Source of the DNA: Yoonia sp. R2331
Lineage (GTDB): Bacteria; Pseudomonadota; Alphaproteobacteria; Rhodobacterales; Rhodobacteraceae
Assembly: GCF_041103235.1 (NCBI RefSeq)
Contig: NZ_JBGCUN010000002.1
Location: 372,001-436,000 of the forward strand
Direction of reading: 5' to 3'
DNA: 64,000 nt
A program made the translations under genes and the position numbers. Numbering within the stretch: the stretch's first letter is position 1; every line of letters begins with the position of its first letter. This document shows, piece by piece, positions 51,222-60,391 of the stretch. The notes beneath the pieces were generated by a model, which had not been told where the DNA came from, did not search any database, and was given only the letters and a program-made list of their open reading frames with translations.

Positions 51222-53293
51222 GCCTGACCCTCCCTTTCGGTGACCTCGATCGTGCCGTCTGGCCATCCCTTTGCAACCCGACTTGCCGGCACCACAATCG
51301 TCGTTTCATCCTCAGTCACGACTGCGGGGCCATCAACGGCGGCCCCGGCAAGGTCGCCGCGTGCGACAACCTGCGCCTGCGCGGTCGTGCCCAACGCGGG
51401 ATCAAACAGCTTACGTGTACCGCTGACCTTTGCCGCCCCGGCAGCACCCATCGCGCCAACCTTGGGCACTTCGAGCTTGGGGGTCGCCGCATTCACGGCC
51501 CAAACGGTGATTTCCACGTCCAACCCCGCAACGGGCCGTCCAAATAGCGCTGTGTAGTCCGCCTCGAACAACTGCTGAAACGTCACCGCATCCGGGGCGC
51601 GCGCTTGCGCTTCGGTCAAGTCAATCGGGATCTCCCAGCCTTGCCCGGTGTAGCGCATGTAGGCCTTGTATTCACGCCCGATGTGGGCGTCTGCGTCACA
51701 TGACCGGACAAAGGCTGTCGCCTCTTCGGCCAGTTCTGCAAGCAACGCCTCGACCCGTCCCGGATCGAAATCCGACAGTTTCATATAAACACTGCGGTTC
51801 GCCTCAAAGCTGAACGGCGCGCGCAGGAACCCGATGGCCGACCCGACACCTGCCCCCTCTGGCACCAACAACCGCTGCACACCCAGCTTCTCGCATAACC
51901 GCCCCGCATGAAGCGGGGCCGCGCCGCCAAAGGCAATCATCGTGTAGTCCGCCAAATCCTCGCCGTTCTCGACCGCATGGACACGCGCGGCGTTGGCCAT
52001 ATTCTCGTCCACAACCTCGGCCAGCCCAAACGCCGCCTCGGTCGCGTCCATATCCAGTGTGTCGCCGATCACCGCGTCCAAAGCGGTCCCCGATGCGTCT
52101 GCGTCCAAAGTGATTGACCCGCCTGCAAAGCTATCGGGGTCGAGCTTGCCCAGCACCAGATCCGCATCGGTGACCGCTGGTTTCGCGCCGCCCCGTCCAT
52201 AGCACGCGGGTCCCGGTTCGGACCCGGCACTTTCCGGACCGACACGGATTTGCCGCATCGCATCCACATGTGCCAGCGATCCACCGCCTGCGCCAATCTC
52301 GACCATATCAATCACCGGGATCGAGATTGGCATCCCCGATCCCTTTTTGAACCGATAGGTCCGCGCGACTTCAAACACGCGTGCCGTCTTGGGCTGCTGG
52401 TCGCGGATCAGGCAAATCTTGGCCGTGGTCCCGCCCATGTCGAATGACAGCACCTTGTCCAAACCGAACCGCTGCGCCAGCGTTGCGGCAAAAACCGCCC
52501 CGCCCGCCGGGCCGCTTTCGACCAAGCGCACCGGGAATTCGGCGGCGGATTCTATCGAAATGATCCCGCCACCCGAATGCATCAGAAAGATGGGGCAGCC
52601 TGCGCCAACCTCGGCCAACCGTCCCTTCAGCCGGCCTAGATAGGACTTCATCAGCGGCTTGATATAGGCATTTGCGCAGACCGTGTTGAACCGTTCGTAT
52701 TCGCGCATCTGGGGGCTGACTTCCGATGACAGCGACACCATCACTTCCGGCAGTTTTTCGGCCAGAACTTCGCGGACCATCTGTTCATGCGCGTCGTTAA
52801 GATAGGAATGAATAAGCCCCACCGCGACGCTTTCGTAGCCCGCGCGCGCGATCTGATCGACAACCGCCTCAATGCCAGCGCGGTCCATCGGCACCAGTTC
52901 CTGCCCTTTGGCATCAATCCGGCCTGCAACCGTGAAACGCGATTGCCTCGGCAACAGCGGTTCCGGCAGTGTAAGGTTCAGATCGTATTGTTCAAACCGG
53001 CTTTCGGTGCGCATCTCGATCACATCACGAAACCCTTCGGTCGTGATCAGCGCCGTTTTCGCCCCGCGCCGCTCGATCAGCGCGTTGGTCGCCAGCGTTG
53101 TACCGTGAATGATCTGGCTGATCTGATCCGCCGCAATCCCCGCCTTGCCGCAGACCTGTTGCAACCCGTCGATGATCGCGTTCTCAGGTGCGGCATACGT
53201 CGTCAGCACCTTGGTCGAGGTCAGACCGTCCGGCCCCTCCAACACCACATCCGTAAATGTGCCGCCAATATCAACGCCCAAACGATAGGTCAT
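51218..53293 (-). CDS. hyuA: Hydantoinase A / oxoprolinase-type ATPase subunit
   Basis: The 691-residue subunit belongs to the ASKHA ATPases: phosphate-1 loop VDIGGTFTDVVLEGPDG, phosphate-2 region VLSFDMGGTTAKICLI, adenosine region AFGGAAPLHAGRLCEKLGV. It provides ATP-dependent activation for HyuB. It is the first gene of the six-gene operon. ATG 53293 has AAGGGAG upstream; the preceding codon is an in-frame GTG. An AT-rich dyad-like stretch upstream (53344-53366) may carry the promoter and a LysR site. Confidence 0.94.
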   Translation of the reverse strand: MTYRLGVDIGGTFTDVVLEGPDGLTSTKVLTTYAAPENAIIDGLQQVCGKAGIAADQISQIIHGTTLATNALIERRGAKTALITTEGFRDVIEMRTESRFEQYDLNLTLPEPLLPRQSRFTVAGRIDAKGQELVPMDRAGIEAVVDQIARAGYESVAVGLIHSYLNDAHEQMVREVLAEKLPEVMVSLSSEVSPQMREYERFNTVCANAYIKPLMKSYLGRLKGRLAEVGAGCPIFLMHSGGGIISIESAAEFPVRLVESGPAGGAVFAATLAQRFGLDKVLSFDMGGTTAKICLIRDQQPKTARVFEVARTYRFKKGSGMPISIPVIDMVEIGAGGGSLAHVDAMRQIRVGPESAGSEPGPACYGRGGAKPAVTDADLVLGKLDPDSFAGGSITLDADASGTALDAVIGDTLDMDATEAAFGLAEVVDENMANAARVHAVENGEDLADYTMIAFGGAAPLHAGRLCEKLGVQRLLVPEGAGVGSAIGFLRAPFSFEANRSVYMKLSDFDPGRVEALLAELAEEATAFVRSCDADAHIGREYKAYMRYTGQGWEIPIDLTEAQARAPDAVTFQQLFEADYTALFGRPVAGLDVEITVWAVNAATPKLEVPKVGAMGAAGAAKVSGTRKLFDPALGTTAQAQVVARGDLAGAAVDGPAVVTEDETTIVVPASRVAKGWPDGTIEVTEREGQA

Positions 53294-53343
53294 CACGTGC
53301 TCCCTTGGTTGATGGCAAGGTAATCGCCGGTGGCTATCGCGTC

Positions 53344-53366
53344 GAATTATTTGATTTAATGATTAC
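53344..53366 (-). promoter_or_regulatory. AT-rich imperfect dyad upstream of hyuA
   Basis: The stretch AATTATTTGATTTAATGATT is unusually AT-rich for this genome and includes TTATTTGATTTAA, a T-N11-A-type LysR box. It lies 50-70 nt before hyuA and just after the end of the LysR gene. Confidence 0.3.
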
Positions 53367-53368
53367 GA

Positions 53369-54226
53369 TCAGGAAAAATGATTGGCTGTGTCCAACGCAA
53401 TTGCAGCAGACTGCGCCACTGCGGCCTGGGTGCGTTCGGCATCGTAGCGGGCGAAAAACCGCAACGGTTCTGGCGCCCAACCATAGTCGATCTGGACCAA
53501 CTTGCCCGCCGCCAGCGCCCCGCGCGCCATCGCTTCTGGCACCACGGTCACGCCGCGCCCGTCCATTGCCATCAGCAGTCCTGTGGCCAGATTGCTGGAC
53601 GGCACCAACCTGACGGCAGCACCACCTTGCGCCGCAAAATGCGCCGCGATCTGCTGGAACAGGATCGTGTCGCGCCCATGGGTCAGCACCGGCTGACCTG
53701 CCACCTCTGTCACGCCGGGGGCAGCCACCCAAACCATCGGATAAGTGCCCAGCGCGACCTCTCCAGACATCGCGCGTTGAAATGGTGCATTCTGAAGGGC
53801 CAGATCAATCGCCCGTTCCGCCAGCCGCTTTTCAAGCGCAGCAGAGAAATCCACAGTCAGTTCTACATCCATCTTGGGAAAGGCATCAGCCAACCGCACC
53901 AAAAACGCCCGCAGCCAGGTTTCGGCAACCATTTCGGTCACGCCCAGCCGCAGCACGCCATCGTATAGCCCCGCCTCGCCGCTTTCGACCACCAGCGCAT
54001 CCATCGCCGCCAGCACATCGCGCGCTCGCTTCAGCATCCGCGCGCCCAAGGGCGTGACCTGCATCGTATCGCGGTCCAGCAGCCGACCGCCCAGCAAGCC
54101 CTCAAGCTTGGCAATCCGGCCAGAGATATTGGGCTGCGTCGTTGCCAACCGTTCGGCGGCCTTGTTGAAACTGCGCAGGTCCGCGACCCAGACAAACGCC
54201 TCAAGCTGTTTCAGCGTGATGTTCAC
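53369..54226 (-). CDS. LysR-family transcriptional regulator
   Basis: The 285-residue product has the N-terminal winged helix (LKQLEAFVWVADLRSFNKAAERLATTQPNISGRIAKLE) and a C-terminal periplasmic-binding-type effector domain (RLGVTEMVAETWLRAFL...). It starts at GTG 54226, overlapping the nicotinamidase stop by 4 nt, and lies 75 nt upstream of hyuA on the same strand. It is the probable regulator of the hydantoinase operon, with the effector unknown. Confidence 0.92.
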   Translation of the reverse strand: MNITLKQLEAFVWVADLRSFNKAAERLATTQPNISGRIAKLEGLLGGRLLDRDTMQVTPLGARMLKRARDVLAAMDALVVESGEAGLYDGVLRLGVTEMVAETWLRAFLVRLADAFPKMDVELTVDFSAALEKRLAERAIDLALQNAPFQRAMSGEVALGTYPMVWVAAPGVTEVAGQPVLTHGRDTILFQQIAAHFAAQGGAAVRLVPSSNLATGLLMAMDGRGVTVVPEAMARGALAAGKLVQIDYGWAPEPLRFFARYDAERTQAAVAQSAAIALDTANHFS

Positions 54227-54816
54227 GCGACGGTGACGCCCGCGTCCGCCATCCCTTTCAGCGCAGCCGCAAGCGAGCCATCAAAATCAATCGCCCGCGT
54301 CAGATCGCGCCGCACCGTGACGTCGAACCCCAGCTTGGCCGCATCCTCAGCCGAATAATTCACGCAGAAATCCAGCGCGAGGCCAACCATCGTCAGCCGC
54401 GAAATCCCACGTGTGCGCAGATACCCTTCCAGCCCCGTCGGGGTAGAGTGGTCATTCTCGAAAAATGCCGAATAGCTATCAATCGCGGGGTTGAACCCCT
54501 TGCGAATGATCAGATCACCATCGGTACGCAGGCCCGCGTGAAACGCGGCACCTGTTGTCCCTTGGATGCAATGATCCGGCCACAACACCTGCGGCCCGTA
54601 CGGCATCTCGGTGACGCTCATAGGTGCTGCACCCGGATGTGACGACGCAAATGACGAATGCCCCGCCGGGTGCCAATCCTGCGTCAGGATCACACTGTCG
54701 AAATCTGCCATCAGGGCATTGATCCCATCGACAATTTCGTCGCCGCCCGCCACGGCGAGCGCACCGCCGGGGCAAAAGTCATTCTGGACATCAATCACGA
54801 TCAAAGCGTCAGACAT
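54223..54816 (-). CDS. pncA: PncA, nicotinamidase
   Basis: PncA deamidates nicotinamide to nicotinate in NAD salvage. The 197-residue product has the Asp of the catalytic triad in VIDVQNDFCPGG (Asp13), metal ligands in TQDWHPAGHSSFA, the Lys in LIIRKGFNP, and the nucleophilic Cys in VGLALDFCVNYSAEDA. The frame extends 55 codons upstream, but ATG 54816 gives the family N-terminus. Its partner PncB is encoded at 62273. It is co-directional with and overlaps the LysR gene. Confidence 0.95.
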   Translation of the reverse strand: MSDALIVIDVQNDFCPGGALAVAGGDEIVDGINALMADFDSVILTQDWHPAGHSSFASSHPGAAPMSVTEMPYGPQVLWPDHCIQGTTGAAFHAGLRTDGDLIIRKGFNPAIDSYSAFFENDHSTPTGLEGYLRTRGISRLTMVGLALDFCVNYSAEDAAKLGFDVTVRRDLTRAIDFDGSLAAALKGMADAGVTVA

Positions 54817-54839
54817 GGCATTCTCCTTTGGGTCTAGGG

Positions 54840-55349
54840 TTAGGCGCTTGCCATGAAGTCCGCAACCTCTGCCCGCGACCGCAAATGATGCACGGTCAGA
54901 TGCGGATGCTCTGCCACCATGCGCGCGATCCTGTTGCGCTGGCTGACCCGTGTCTGGAAAATCCAGACAAAGAACTCCCAAGTGTGCGCCCCAACCGTTT
55001 CAACGCAGCCCTCGGCCATATCCGGGCGCCGTTGTCCGTAGGATTGCCATAACCGCTTGACGACCCGCCAAAACCGCAGCCCGACAGGCAAATCCAGCCA
55101 GATCAGCGTATCCGCCCGCGTTGCACGGGTGTCATAGGTCGATGACATGCCACCCTCAAACACCCAGGCCTCTTGCGCTTCAACCGCATGGGCCATCGCG
55201 TGCTTTTCCGTCATCGGGCGCGGCTCCCAGTTGGGCAGATGGTGGATGTGATCCATATGATGCACCGGCAGCCCGGTTTGCGCACCCAGCCAGCGCGCCA
55301 AAGTGCTCTTGCCTGATCCCGGCCCGCCCACGATCATGACCCGTTTCAT
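54840..55349 (-). CDS. Small P-loop kinase-like protein (adenylate kinase / topology-modulation family)
   Basis: The 169-residue product has Walker A IVGGPGSGKSTLARWLGA (residues 6-23), then VHHMDHIHHLPNWEPRP and an LIWLDLPVGLRFWRVVKRLW segment with an Arg-rich lid region. This is the FlaR/topology-modulation-type adenylate-kinase fold. Substrate is unknown. It ends 23 nt upstream of pncA and is divergent from the Hsp70-like gene. Confidence 0.85.
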   Translation of the reverse strand: MKRVMIVGGPGSGKSTLARWLGAQTGLPVHHMDHIHHLPNWEPRPMTEKHAMAHAVEAQEAWVFEGGMSSTYDTRATRADTLIWLDLPVGLRFWRVVKRLWQSYGQRRPDMAEGCVETVGAHTWEFFVWIFQTRVSQRNRIARMVAEHPHLTVHHLRSRAEVADFMASA

Positions 55350-55418
55350 CTGAACCTCCGCTTGTCAGATCGACCGCGATATCTTATTGCCGCCCTCCCG
55401 CAAAGAGGAATCGCGACA

Positions 55419-56645
55419 ATGGCACGGCTTGGCATCGACTTTGGCACCTCGAACACCGCCGCAGGCGTGATGGCGGGCGACCGTCCCTTTCTGATCCCGG
55501 TTGAAGGAGGTGAGACCACCCTGCCGACATCCGTGTTTTTTGACCCCGACCGCAAGATCACGCTGTTTGGCAACGCGGCCAACCGCGCCTTGATCGACGG
55601 GCGCGAGGGGCGATTCATGCGCGCATTGAAATCTGTGCTTGGTACATCGCTGATGCATGAAAAGCGCGTCATCGCCCACGAACGCCTGACCCTGATCGAG
55701 GTCGTCGCCCGCTTCCTCGCCATGCTGCGCGAACGGGCCGAGGCGACAACCGGTCAGACATACGACACGGCACTTTCAGGCCGCCCCGTGCAATTCCATT
55801 CCACCGACGCTGCGCGCAATGCCCGGGCAGAGGATGACCTGCGCGCCGCCTATATGGCCGCGGGTTACAAGGACGTGGACTTTATGTTCGAGCCTGAGGC
55901 GGCAGCCTTGACCGCCGGCCCGTTAGAGGCTGGAACCTACGGCCTGATCGTCGACATCGGCGGGGGCACCTCGGATTTTTCCGTCTTCGCGCAAGACCCC
56001 GCGACCCGCATCGTCGCCAGTCACGGCGTCCGCATCGGCGGCACCGATTTTGACCGTACACTTAGCTTGGCGCACGTCATGCCGCTTTTGGGGCGAGGTA
56101 CCGCGATCCGCAACGAAATGGGCCCCGGCAGTCACACCGCGCCCAATGCGATCTACAATGACCTCGCCACGTGGGAAAAGATCGCGTTTCTCTATTCCCC
56201 TGACAACCTGCGTCTTGCCAAACGCTATGCCAAGCTGGGCGTTGACCCGGTACTGTTCCAGCGCCTTGCCACGGTCATCGAAGAAGAAACCGGCCACGAC
56301 CTCGCCTTTGCCACCGAACGCGCCAAGATTGCGGCCAATGCCGAACCCACCGCGCAGATTGATCTGCGCATCATCGAACGCGGGCTATCGGCCCCGCTGA
56401 CGTCTGACGCCATGTCTGATGCGCTGTCCGATTACGCCGCCCAGATTGCCGCCGCCGCGTCCGAGACTTTGACCCGCGCCAACGTCGCGCCGCGCCAAAT
56501 CAACCAGATCGTCTTTGTTGGTGGCTCCAGTTTGATGGGGGTCGTCGCTTCAGCCCTCACGACGCTTTTGCCGGCTGCTGCGCCCCAACAAGCCGCTGCC
56601 TTTACGGCTGTGGCTGACGGCCTCGCGATGGCTTCGGCGCGTTAA
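55419..56645 (+). CDS. Hsp70-like protein (YegD/HscC type, short)
   Basis: The 408-residue protein has the actin-like ATPase fold: LGIDFGTSNTAAGV, GLIVDIGGGTSDFSVF, and C-terminal NQIVFVGGSSLMGVVASAL. It lacks a substrate-binding domain, unlike DnaK, and matches the length of YegD-type Hsp70 relatives. ATG 55419, with AGAGGAA upstream, is preferred to an in-frame start at 55362. The client or role is not known. Confidence 0.88.
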   Translation: MARLGIDFGTSNTAAGVMAGDRPFLIPVEGGETTLPTSVFFDPDRKITLFGNAANRALIDGREGRFMRALKSVLGTSLMHEKRVIAHERLTLIEVVARFLAMLRERAEATTGQTYDTALSGRPVQFHSTDAARNARAEDDLRAAYMAAGYKDVDFMFEPEAAALTAGPLEAGTYGLIVDIGGGTSDFSVFAQDPATRIVASHGVRIGGTDFDRTLSLAHVMPLLGRGTAIRNEMGPGSHTAPNAIYNDLATWEKIAFLYSPDNLRLAKRYAKLGVDPVLFQRLATVIEEETGHDLAFATERAKIAANAEPTAQIDLRIIERGLSAPLTSDAMSDALSDYAAQIAAAASETLTRANVAPRQINQIVFVGGSSLMGVVASALTTLLPAAAPQQAAAFTAVADGLAMASAR

Positions 56646-56701
56646 GACCTTTTCGGCGACCTTCGGCAACCTCTGATAGCCAAGTTGGTCCGCTTGGCCG
56701 G

Positions 56702-57199
56702 TCAAACCGGTTTTGTGTCAGAAGACGGTGACGGTGGCCCGATATATGCTCCGTCATTTTCAAGCACCAACCGCCCCACGATCTCAACCGGCTTATTGCG
56801 CTCTGAGCGATCACCAGAGGCCGCAGCGGCCCCCATTTCGCCAATCCCAGAGATTTGCACAAGCCTGCTGACCAGGTCGGATCCGCCCATCACAACAAGC
56901 GTTGTCACGACGATATCAATGCTCGCATCGACGTTGTTGCCTGACAAACGTGTCAAGATCCGCAGATCGTCAAACCAGAAAACAGCCGAACAGGCGATCA
57001 CGCCCACGATCACGGTATAGGCGATCAGATAGCGGTTTCGCATCTTGTACTTCTCAACCCGGTTCGAGATGATTTCAGGGTCGCGAAAGTACCGTTGCCA
57101 TCGCGGAACGAATGCCAGAACAAACATGATGGCCTTCGTCAGGCGGTCGGCGGAAAACGCTAAAATCATGATCAGAACAAGGGCGCTTGTGGCGTTCAT
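56702..57199 (-). CDS. Membrane protein of unknown function
   Basis: The product (about 165 aa) is not recognised. It has an N-terminal helix (residues 3-22), a basic loop (PRWQRYFRDPEIISNRVEKYKMRNR), a second helix (about 55-72, YLIAYTVIVGVIACSAVFWF), a third hydrophobic stretch near VDIVVTTLVVMGGSDLV, and a polar tail. ATG 57199 has GGAGA upstream; the frame runs 25 codons earlier. It follows the other unknown membrane gene by 20 nt. Confidence 0.7.
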   Translation of the reverse strand: MNATSALVLIMILAFSADRLTKAIMFVLAFVPRWQRYFRDPEIISNRVEKYKMRNRYLIAYTVIVGVIACSAVFWFDDLRILTRLSGNNVDASIDIVVTTLVVMGGSDLVSRLVQISGIGEMGAAAASGDRSERNKPVEIVGRLVLENDGAYIGPPSPSSDTKPV

Positions 57200-57219
57200 C
57201 TGTCTGTCTCCTTTTTGGT

Positions 57220-57702
57220 CTATGGCCTGCGAACAAAGGTCTTCTCTGTTGGCCGACTGGAATCCGCGCGGCAACTGCTCCCGATCTCCAAACCAGCGCG
57301 ATAGAAGACCCGCAGCCGGTCGGCAGGTTCATTAAATGTCGTCACGTCCAGATCGACGGTGCGCGAAAACAGGCCGCATCGGTCAATGGTGTCTTCCTCC
57401 ATCCAAACCAGATCAATCAAACCAGAAAACGCGGTCTCGCTGTCTGCCCGCACCTCAAAAAATGCGCTCCCGTCCACAAAGTTGGCCCGAAGGGTGCGGC
57501 CAACGTGATAAACCTCAATCACTTCGGACCGGTCAGCACGATTGACCCATTGCCCCGACAGGTTCGGCTCGACGCTTGCCGCAACAAAGACGCCAACCGC
57601 CACGGCAGCAGTGCCCAGGTACCTTGGCCTGCGACGAAACCGCTTCCAAAGCGAACGCGGGAAGGGGCCATTTAGCTCGATGGATGCAAACACGGGAAAC
57701 AC
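57220..57702 (-). CDS. Membrane-anchored protein of unknown function
   Basis: The 160-residue product has a basic N-terminus (WKRFRRRPRYLG), one membrane helix (residues about 28-43), and a soluble beta-rich remainder with GQWVNRADRSEVIEVYHVGRTLRANFVDGSAFFEVRA, a lipocalin-like strand pattern, plus two cysteines (DRCGLF and GSSCRAD) that may form a disulfide. The start may be GTG 57702 or GTG 57693, the latter better spaced from GAGG. It probably forms an operon with the following unknown gene. Confidence 0.65.
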   Translation of the reverse strand: MFPVFASIELNGPFPRSLWKRFRRRPRYLGTAAVAVGVFVAASVEPNLSGQWVNRADRSEVIEVYHVGRTLRANFVDGSAFFEVRADSETAFSGLIDLVWMEEDTIDRCGLFSRTVDLDVTTFNEPADRLRVFYRAGLEIGSSCRADSSRPTEKTFVRRP

Positions 57703-57930
57703 CTCGTGTCATGACATGGTGCGTTAAAATGGTTTCTCAGAATAGCCCGGATTCTAGCCGATTTTCGGCAATCGGTCCAGCTTGGCCACGCTGCCCTGCT
57801 TTTCATCAGGCTCTTGGCTTGAGGTTCCTCAGGTGCCCTGCAGCACCTTGGCGAACCACATGCGTTGCGCTTTCGGGCCGCCATTGATCACCCGCTTGCA
57901 CCGCGTTCCGCACAGGCGTATCTGGCAAAT

Positions 57931-58836
57931 ATGTACACCATTGCTGCGCTCTATCACTTCACCCGGTTTGAAGACCCGGCCGCCATTCGGCCGGGCCTGA
58001 TCGAGGCCTGCGCGACACATGGCATCTCCGGCACCCTGTTGCTGGCGGGCGAAGGGATCAACGGGACAATTGCAGGTAGCCGCGCCGGGATTGACGCCAT
58101 CCTGGGCTACATCCGTGCGCTTCCGGGATGTGCTGCGCTGGAACACAAGGAAAGCCAGTCCGACACGCCACCCTTTCACCGCATGAAAGTGCGGCTGAAG
58201 AAAGAGATCGTGACGATGGGCCAGCCGCAGGTCAAGCCGGCGGACGGTACCGGCCACTACGTTGACCCCGCTGACTGGAACGAACTGATCCAGTCCCCCG
58301 ATGTGGCCGTGATCGACACCCGCAACGATTACGAAGTGGCCATCGGCACCTTCGACGGCGCGGTCGATCCGCACACCAAAAGCTTTGGCGAGTTTCCCGC
58401 ATGGTGGGAAGAAAACAAAGACCGGTTTCACAACAAGAAGATCGCCATGTTCTGCACCGGCGGTATCCGCTGCGAGAAATCCACGAACTTCCTCAAGGGC
58501 CAAGGCGTGGACGAGGTCTATCACCTCAAAGGCGGCATCCTGAAATACCTCGAAGAGGTGCCGGAGGATGACAGCACCTGGCAGGGGGAGTGCTTTGTCT
58601 TTGATGCCCGCGTCTCTGTCGGACATGGGTTAGAGGTCGGTCCGCACCTCCTGTGTTACGCCTGTCGCCGCCCGATCCTGCCCGCAGACCGCGACCGGCC
58701 AGAATACGAACATGGCGTCGCTTGTCATCACTGCGCCGCTGAAACCACGGACGCGGACAAGGCCCGTTTCCGCGAGCGGCAGAAACAGATCGCGCTGTCC
58801 GCCGCGCGTGGTGAACGCCACATCGGCGGCCTTTGA
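57931..58836 (+). CDS. trhO: TrhO, tRNA uridine-34 hydroxylase (rhodanese family)
   Basis: TrhO makes 5-hydroxyuridine at tRNA position 34 using oxygen. The 301-residue product has the N-terminal LLAGEGINGTIAGS region, a rhodanese domain with active Cys in MFCTGGIRCEKSTNFLKGQG, and a C-terminal zinc-like CYACRRPI...CHHC motif. ATG 57931 starts the conserved YTIAALYHFTRF; the open frame extends 22 codons upstream. It overlaps the AbrB-type gene by 4 nt. Confidence 0.95.
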   Translation: MYTIAALYHFTRFEDPAAIRPGLIEACATHGISGTLLLAGEGINGTIAGSRAGIDAILGYIRALPGCAALEHKESQSDTPPFHRMKVRLKKEIVTMGQPQVKPADGTGHYVDPADWNELIQSPDVAVIDTRNDYEVAIGTFDGAVDPHTKSFGEFPAWWEENKDRFHNKKIAMFCTGGIRCEKSTNFLKGQGVDEVYHLKGGILKYLEEVPEDDSTWQGECFVFDARVSVGHGLEVGPHLLCYACRRPILPADRDRPEYEHGVACHHCAAETTDADKARFRERQKQIALSAARGERHIGGL

Positions 58837-59882
58837 TGCGCCACGCTGCCATGCCCGCTGGCCTTGCGCTGCTGATCGGGTTGGCGTCAGGCATCACCGG
58901 ATTTCTGATCGGTATGCCGCTGCCGTGGATGCTCGGTTCTATGCTAGGGGTCACCATCGCCGCATTGGCGCATCTGCCCATTGCTGGGCCAGAGCCGCTG
59001 CGCCCTGTCGTGGTCCCGGTCATTGGGGTGATGCTCGGATCGTCGATCACCGCTGAGACGCTGCAACAGCTGGGGCAATGGTCGACCACAATACTGATCC
59101 TGCCGCTGGCCCTGATCGGGGCTGCTGGCGCATCCTTTGCCGTCTATCGCCGCATTGGCGGCTATGACCCCGTCACAGCCTTCTATTGCGCGATGCCCGG
59201 CGGCCTGAACGAGATGTTGCTGATGGGCGCTGCTGAAGGCGGGGATGAACGCCGCATCGCACTGGCCCATGCCGCGCGTGTGTTGATGGTGATCTTCCTC
59301 GTGGCGCTGTTTTTCGGTGTCTTCATGGGCGCGCGCACTGGTGTGGGCGGGCCAAGTTGGACGGCGCTGACGGATCTCACTGTAGTCGACTATCTGATCC
59401 TCGCGGCCTGCGCCGCTTTGGGCGTACCGTTGGCGAAACAGCTGCGCCTGCCCGCAGCCCCTGTGTTTGGCCCGCTGATCCTGTCGGGCGCTACCCATGT
59501 GTTAGGCTGGGTCACCGTGGCCCCGCCCACGCTGGTGATCGTCGTCGCACAGATCGTCGTTGGCACGATCATTGGCACCCGGTTTATCGGCGCGACGCTG
59601 CGCGAACTGGGCCGCGATCTGGCGCTCGCCTGCCTTGCCACGCTGCTGATGCTGATCGCGGCCCTGGCTGTGGCGGTCCTGCTGACTGTGCTGATCACGG
59701 TGCCGTTGTCGCAGGCTTTTCTGGCCTATGCACCGGGCGGCTTGACCGAAATGGCGCTGCTGACACTCGCGATTGATCAGGACGTGGCCTTTGTGTCAGT
59801 CACACATATCGTGCGGATCGCGCTGGTCATCGCCATCGCACCGGCGGTCTTTAACCTGCTCCGCAAACGCCTGTTGCGCTGA
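58833..59882 (+). CDS. AbrB-family membrane permease-like protein
   Basis: The 349-residue protein has about nine to ten membrane helices arranged as two repeats of the AbrB duplication. Each has a G-x-x-x-G-rich start: GLASGITGFLIGMPLPWMLGSMLG, and PAAPVFGPLILSGATHVLGW. The MPGGLNEMLLMG and PGGLTEMALLTLAI motifs are characteristic. Family members were once called ammonia-monooxygenase-type; transport function is unproven. It is coupled to trhO (ATGA). Confidence 0.9.
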   Translation: MMRHAAMPAGLALLIGLASGITGFLIGMPLPWMLGSMLGVTIAALAHLPIAGPEPLRPVVVPVIGVMLGSSITAETLQQLGQWSTTILILPLALIGAAGASFAVYRRIGGYDPVTAFYCAMPGGLNEMLLMGAAEGGDERRIALAHAARVLMVIFLVALFFGVFMGARTGVGGPSWTALTDLTVVDYLILAACAALGVPLAKQLRLPAAPVFGPLILSGATHVLGWVTVAPPTLVIVVAQIVVGTIIGTRFIGATLRELGRDLALACLATLLMLIAALAVAVLLTVLITVPLSQAFLAYAPGGLTEMALLTLAIDQDVAFVSVTHIVRIALVIAIAPAVFNLLRKRLLR

Positions 59883-59941
59883 CGCTTGCACCGATTTGCG
59901 CAACGCCCTAGCCTAAGCAAAATTCACCGCCCGAGGCTGCC

Positions 59942-60391
59942 ATGTTCGATCGTATCCTGTCCCTGTTTTCGCCCACACCACATGTCACCGAACTCCCGCC
60001 AGAGGACGCGCGACATGCGCTGGGCGCACTGCTGGTGCGCACCGCCAAGGCCGATCACGCCTATCTTTTCGAAGAGGTGGAAGAGATCGACCATGTGTTG
60101 GCCGATCTTTACGATCTGAACCCGGTTGAGGCGGCGATGATGCGCGCGGCCTGCGAAAAGCTCGAGCACGAGATGCCGACCACCGAAAACCTCGCCCAAA
60201 TCCTGCACGACGCCATTTCCCAACAGGAAAGAGAGGCGGTCGTGGCCGCGCTTTGGCGCATTGTCTTTGCCGACGGCATCGAGGAAAAGGAAGAAGACGC
60301 AATCCTGCATCAGGTGGAACAGGCGCTTGGCGTCTCACCCGATGTCAGCAAGGCGCTGCATGACAAGGCGCAATCCGCCGCCGGGCACTGA
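59942..60391 (+). CDS. TerB-family (tellurite-resistance-like) protein
   Basis: The 149-residue helical protein resembles the TerB/DjlA N-terminal fold. The DARHALGALLVRTAKADHAYLFEEVEEIDHVLADLYDLNP and REAVVAALWRIVFADGIEEKEEDAILHQVEQALGV segments carry the repeated A-D/E-x-x-x-x-E-x-x pattern. Families of this type bind metals or sit in stress pathways. It lies 59 nt after the permease and directly abuts the desaturase start. Confidence 0.82.
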   Translation: MFDRILSLFSPTPHVTELPPEDARHALGALLVRTAKADHAYLFEEVEEIDHVLADLYDLNPVEAAMMRAACEKLEHEMPTTENLAQILHDAISQQEREAVVAALWRIVFADGIEEKEEDAILHQVEQALGVSPDVSKALHDKAQSAAGH

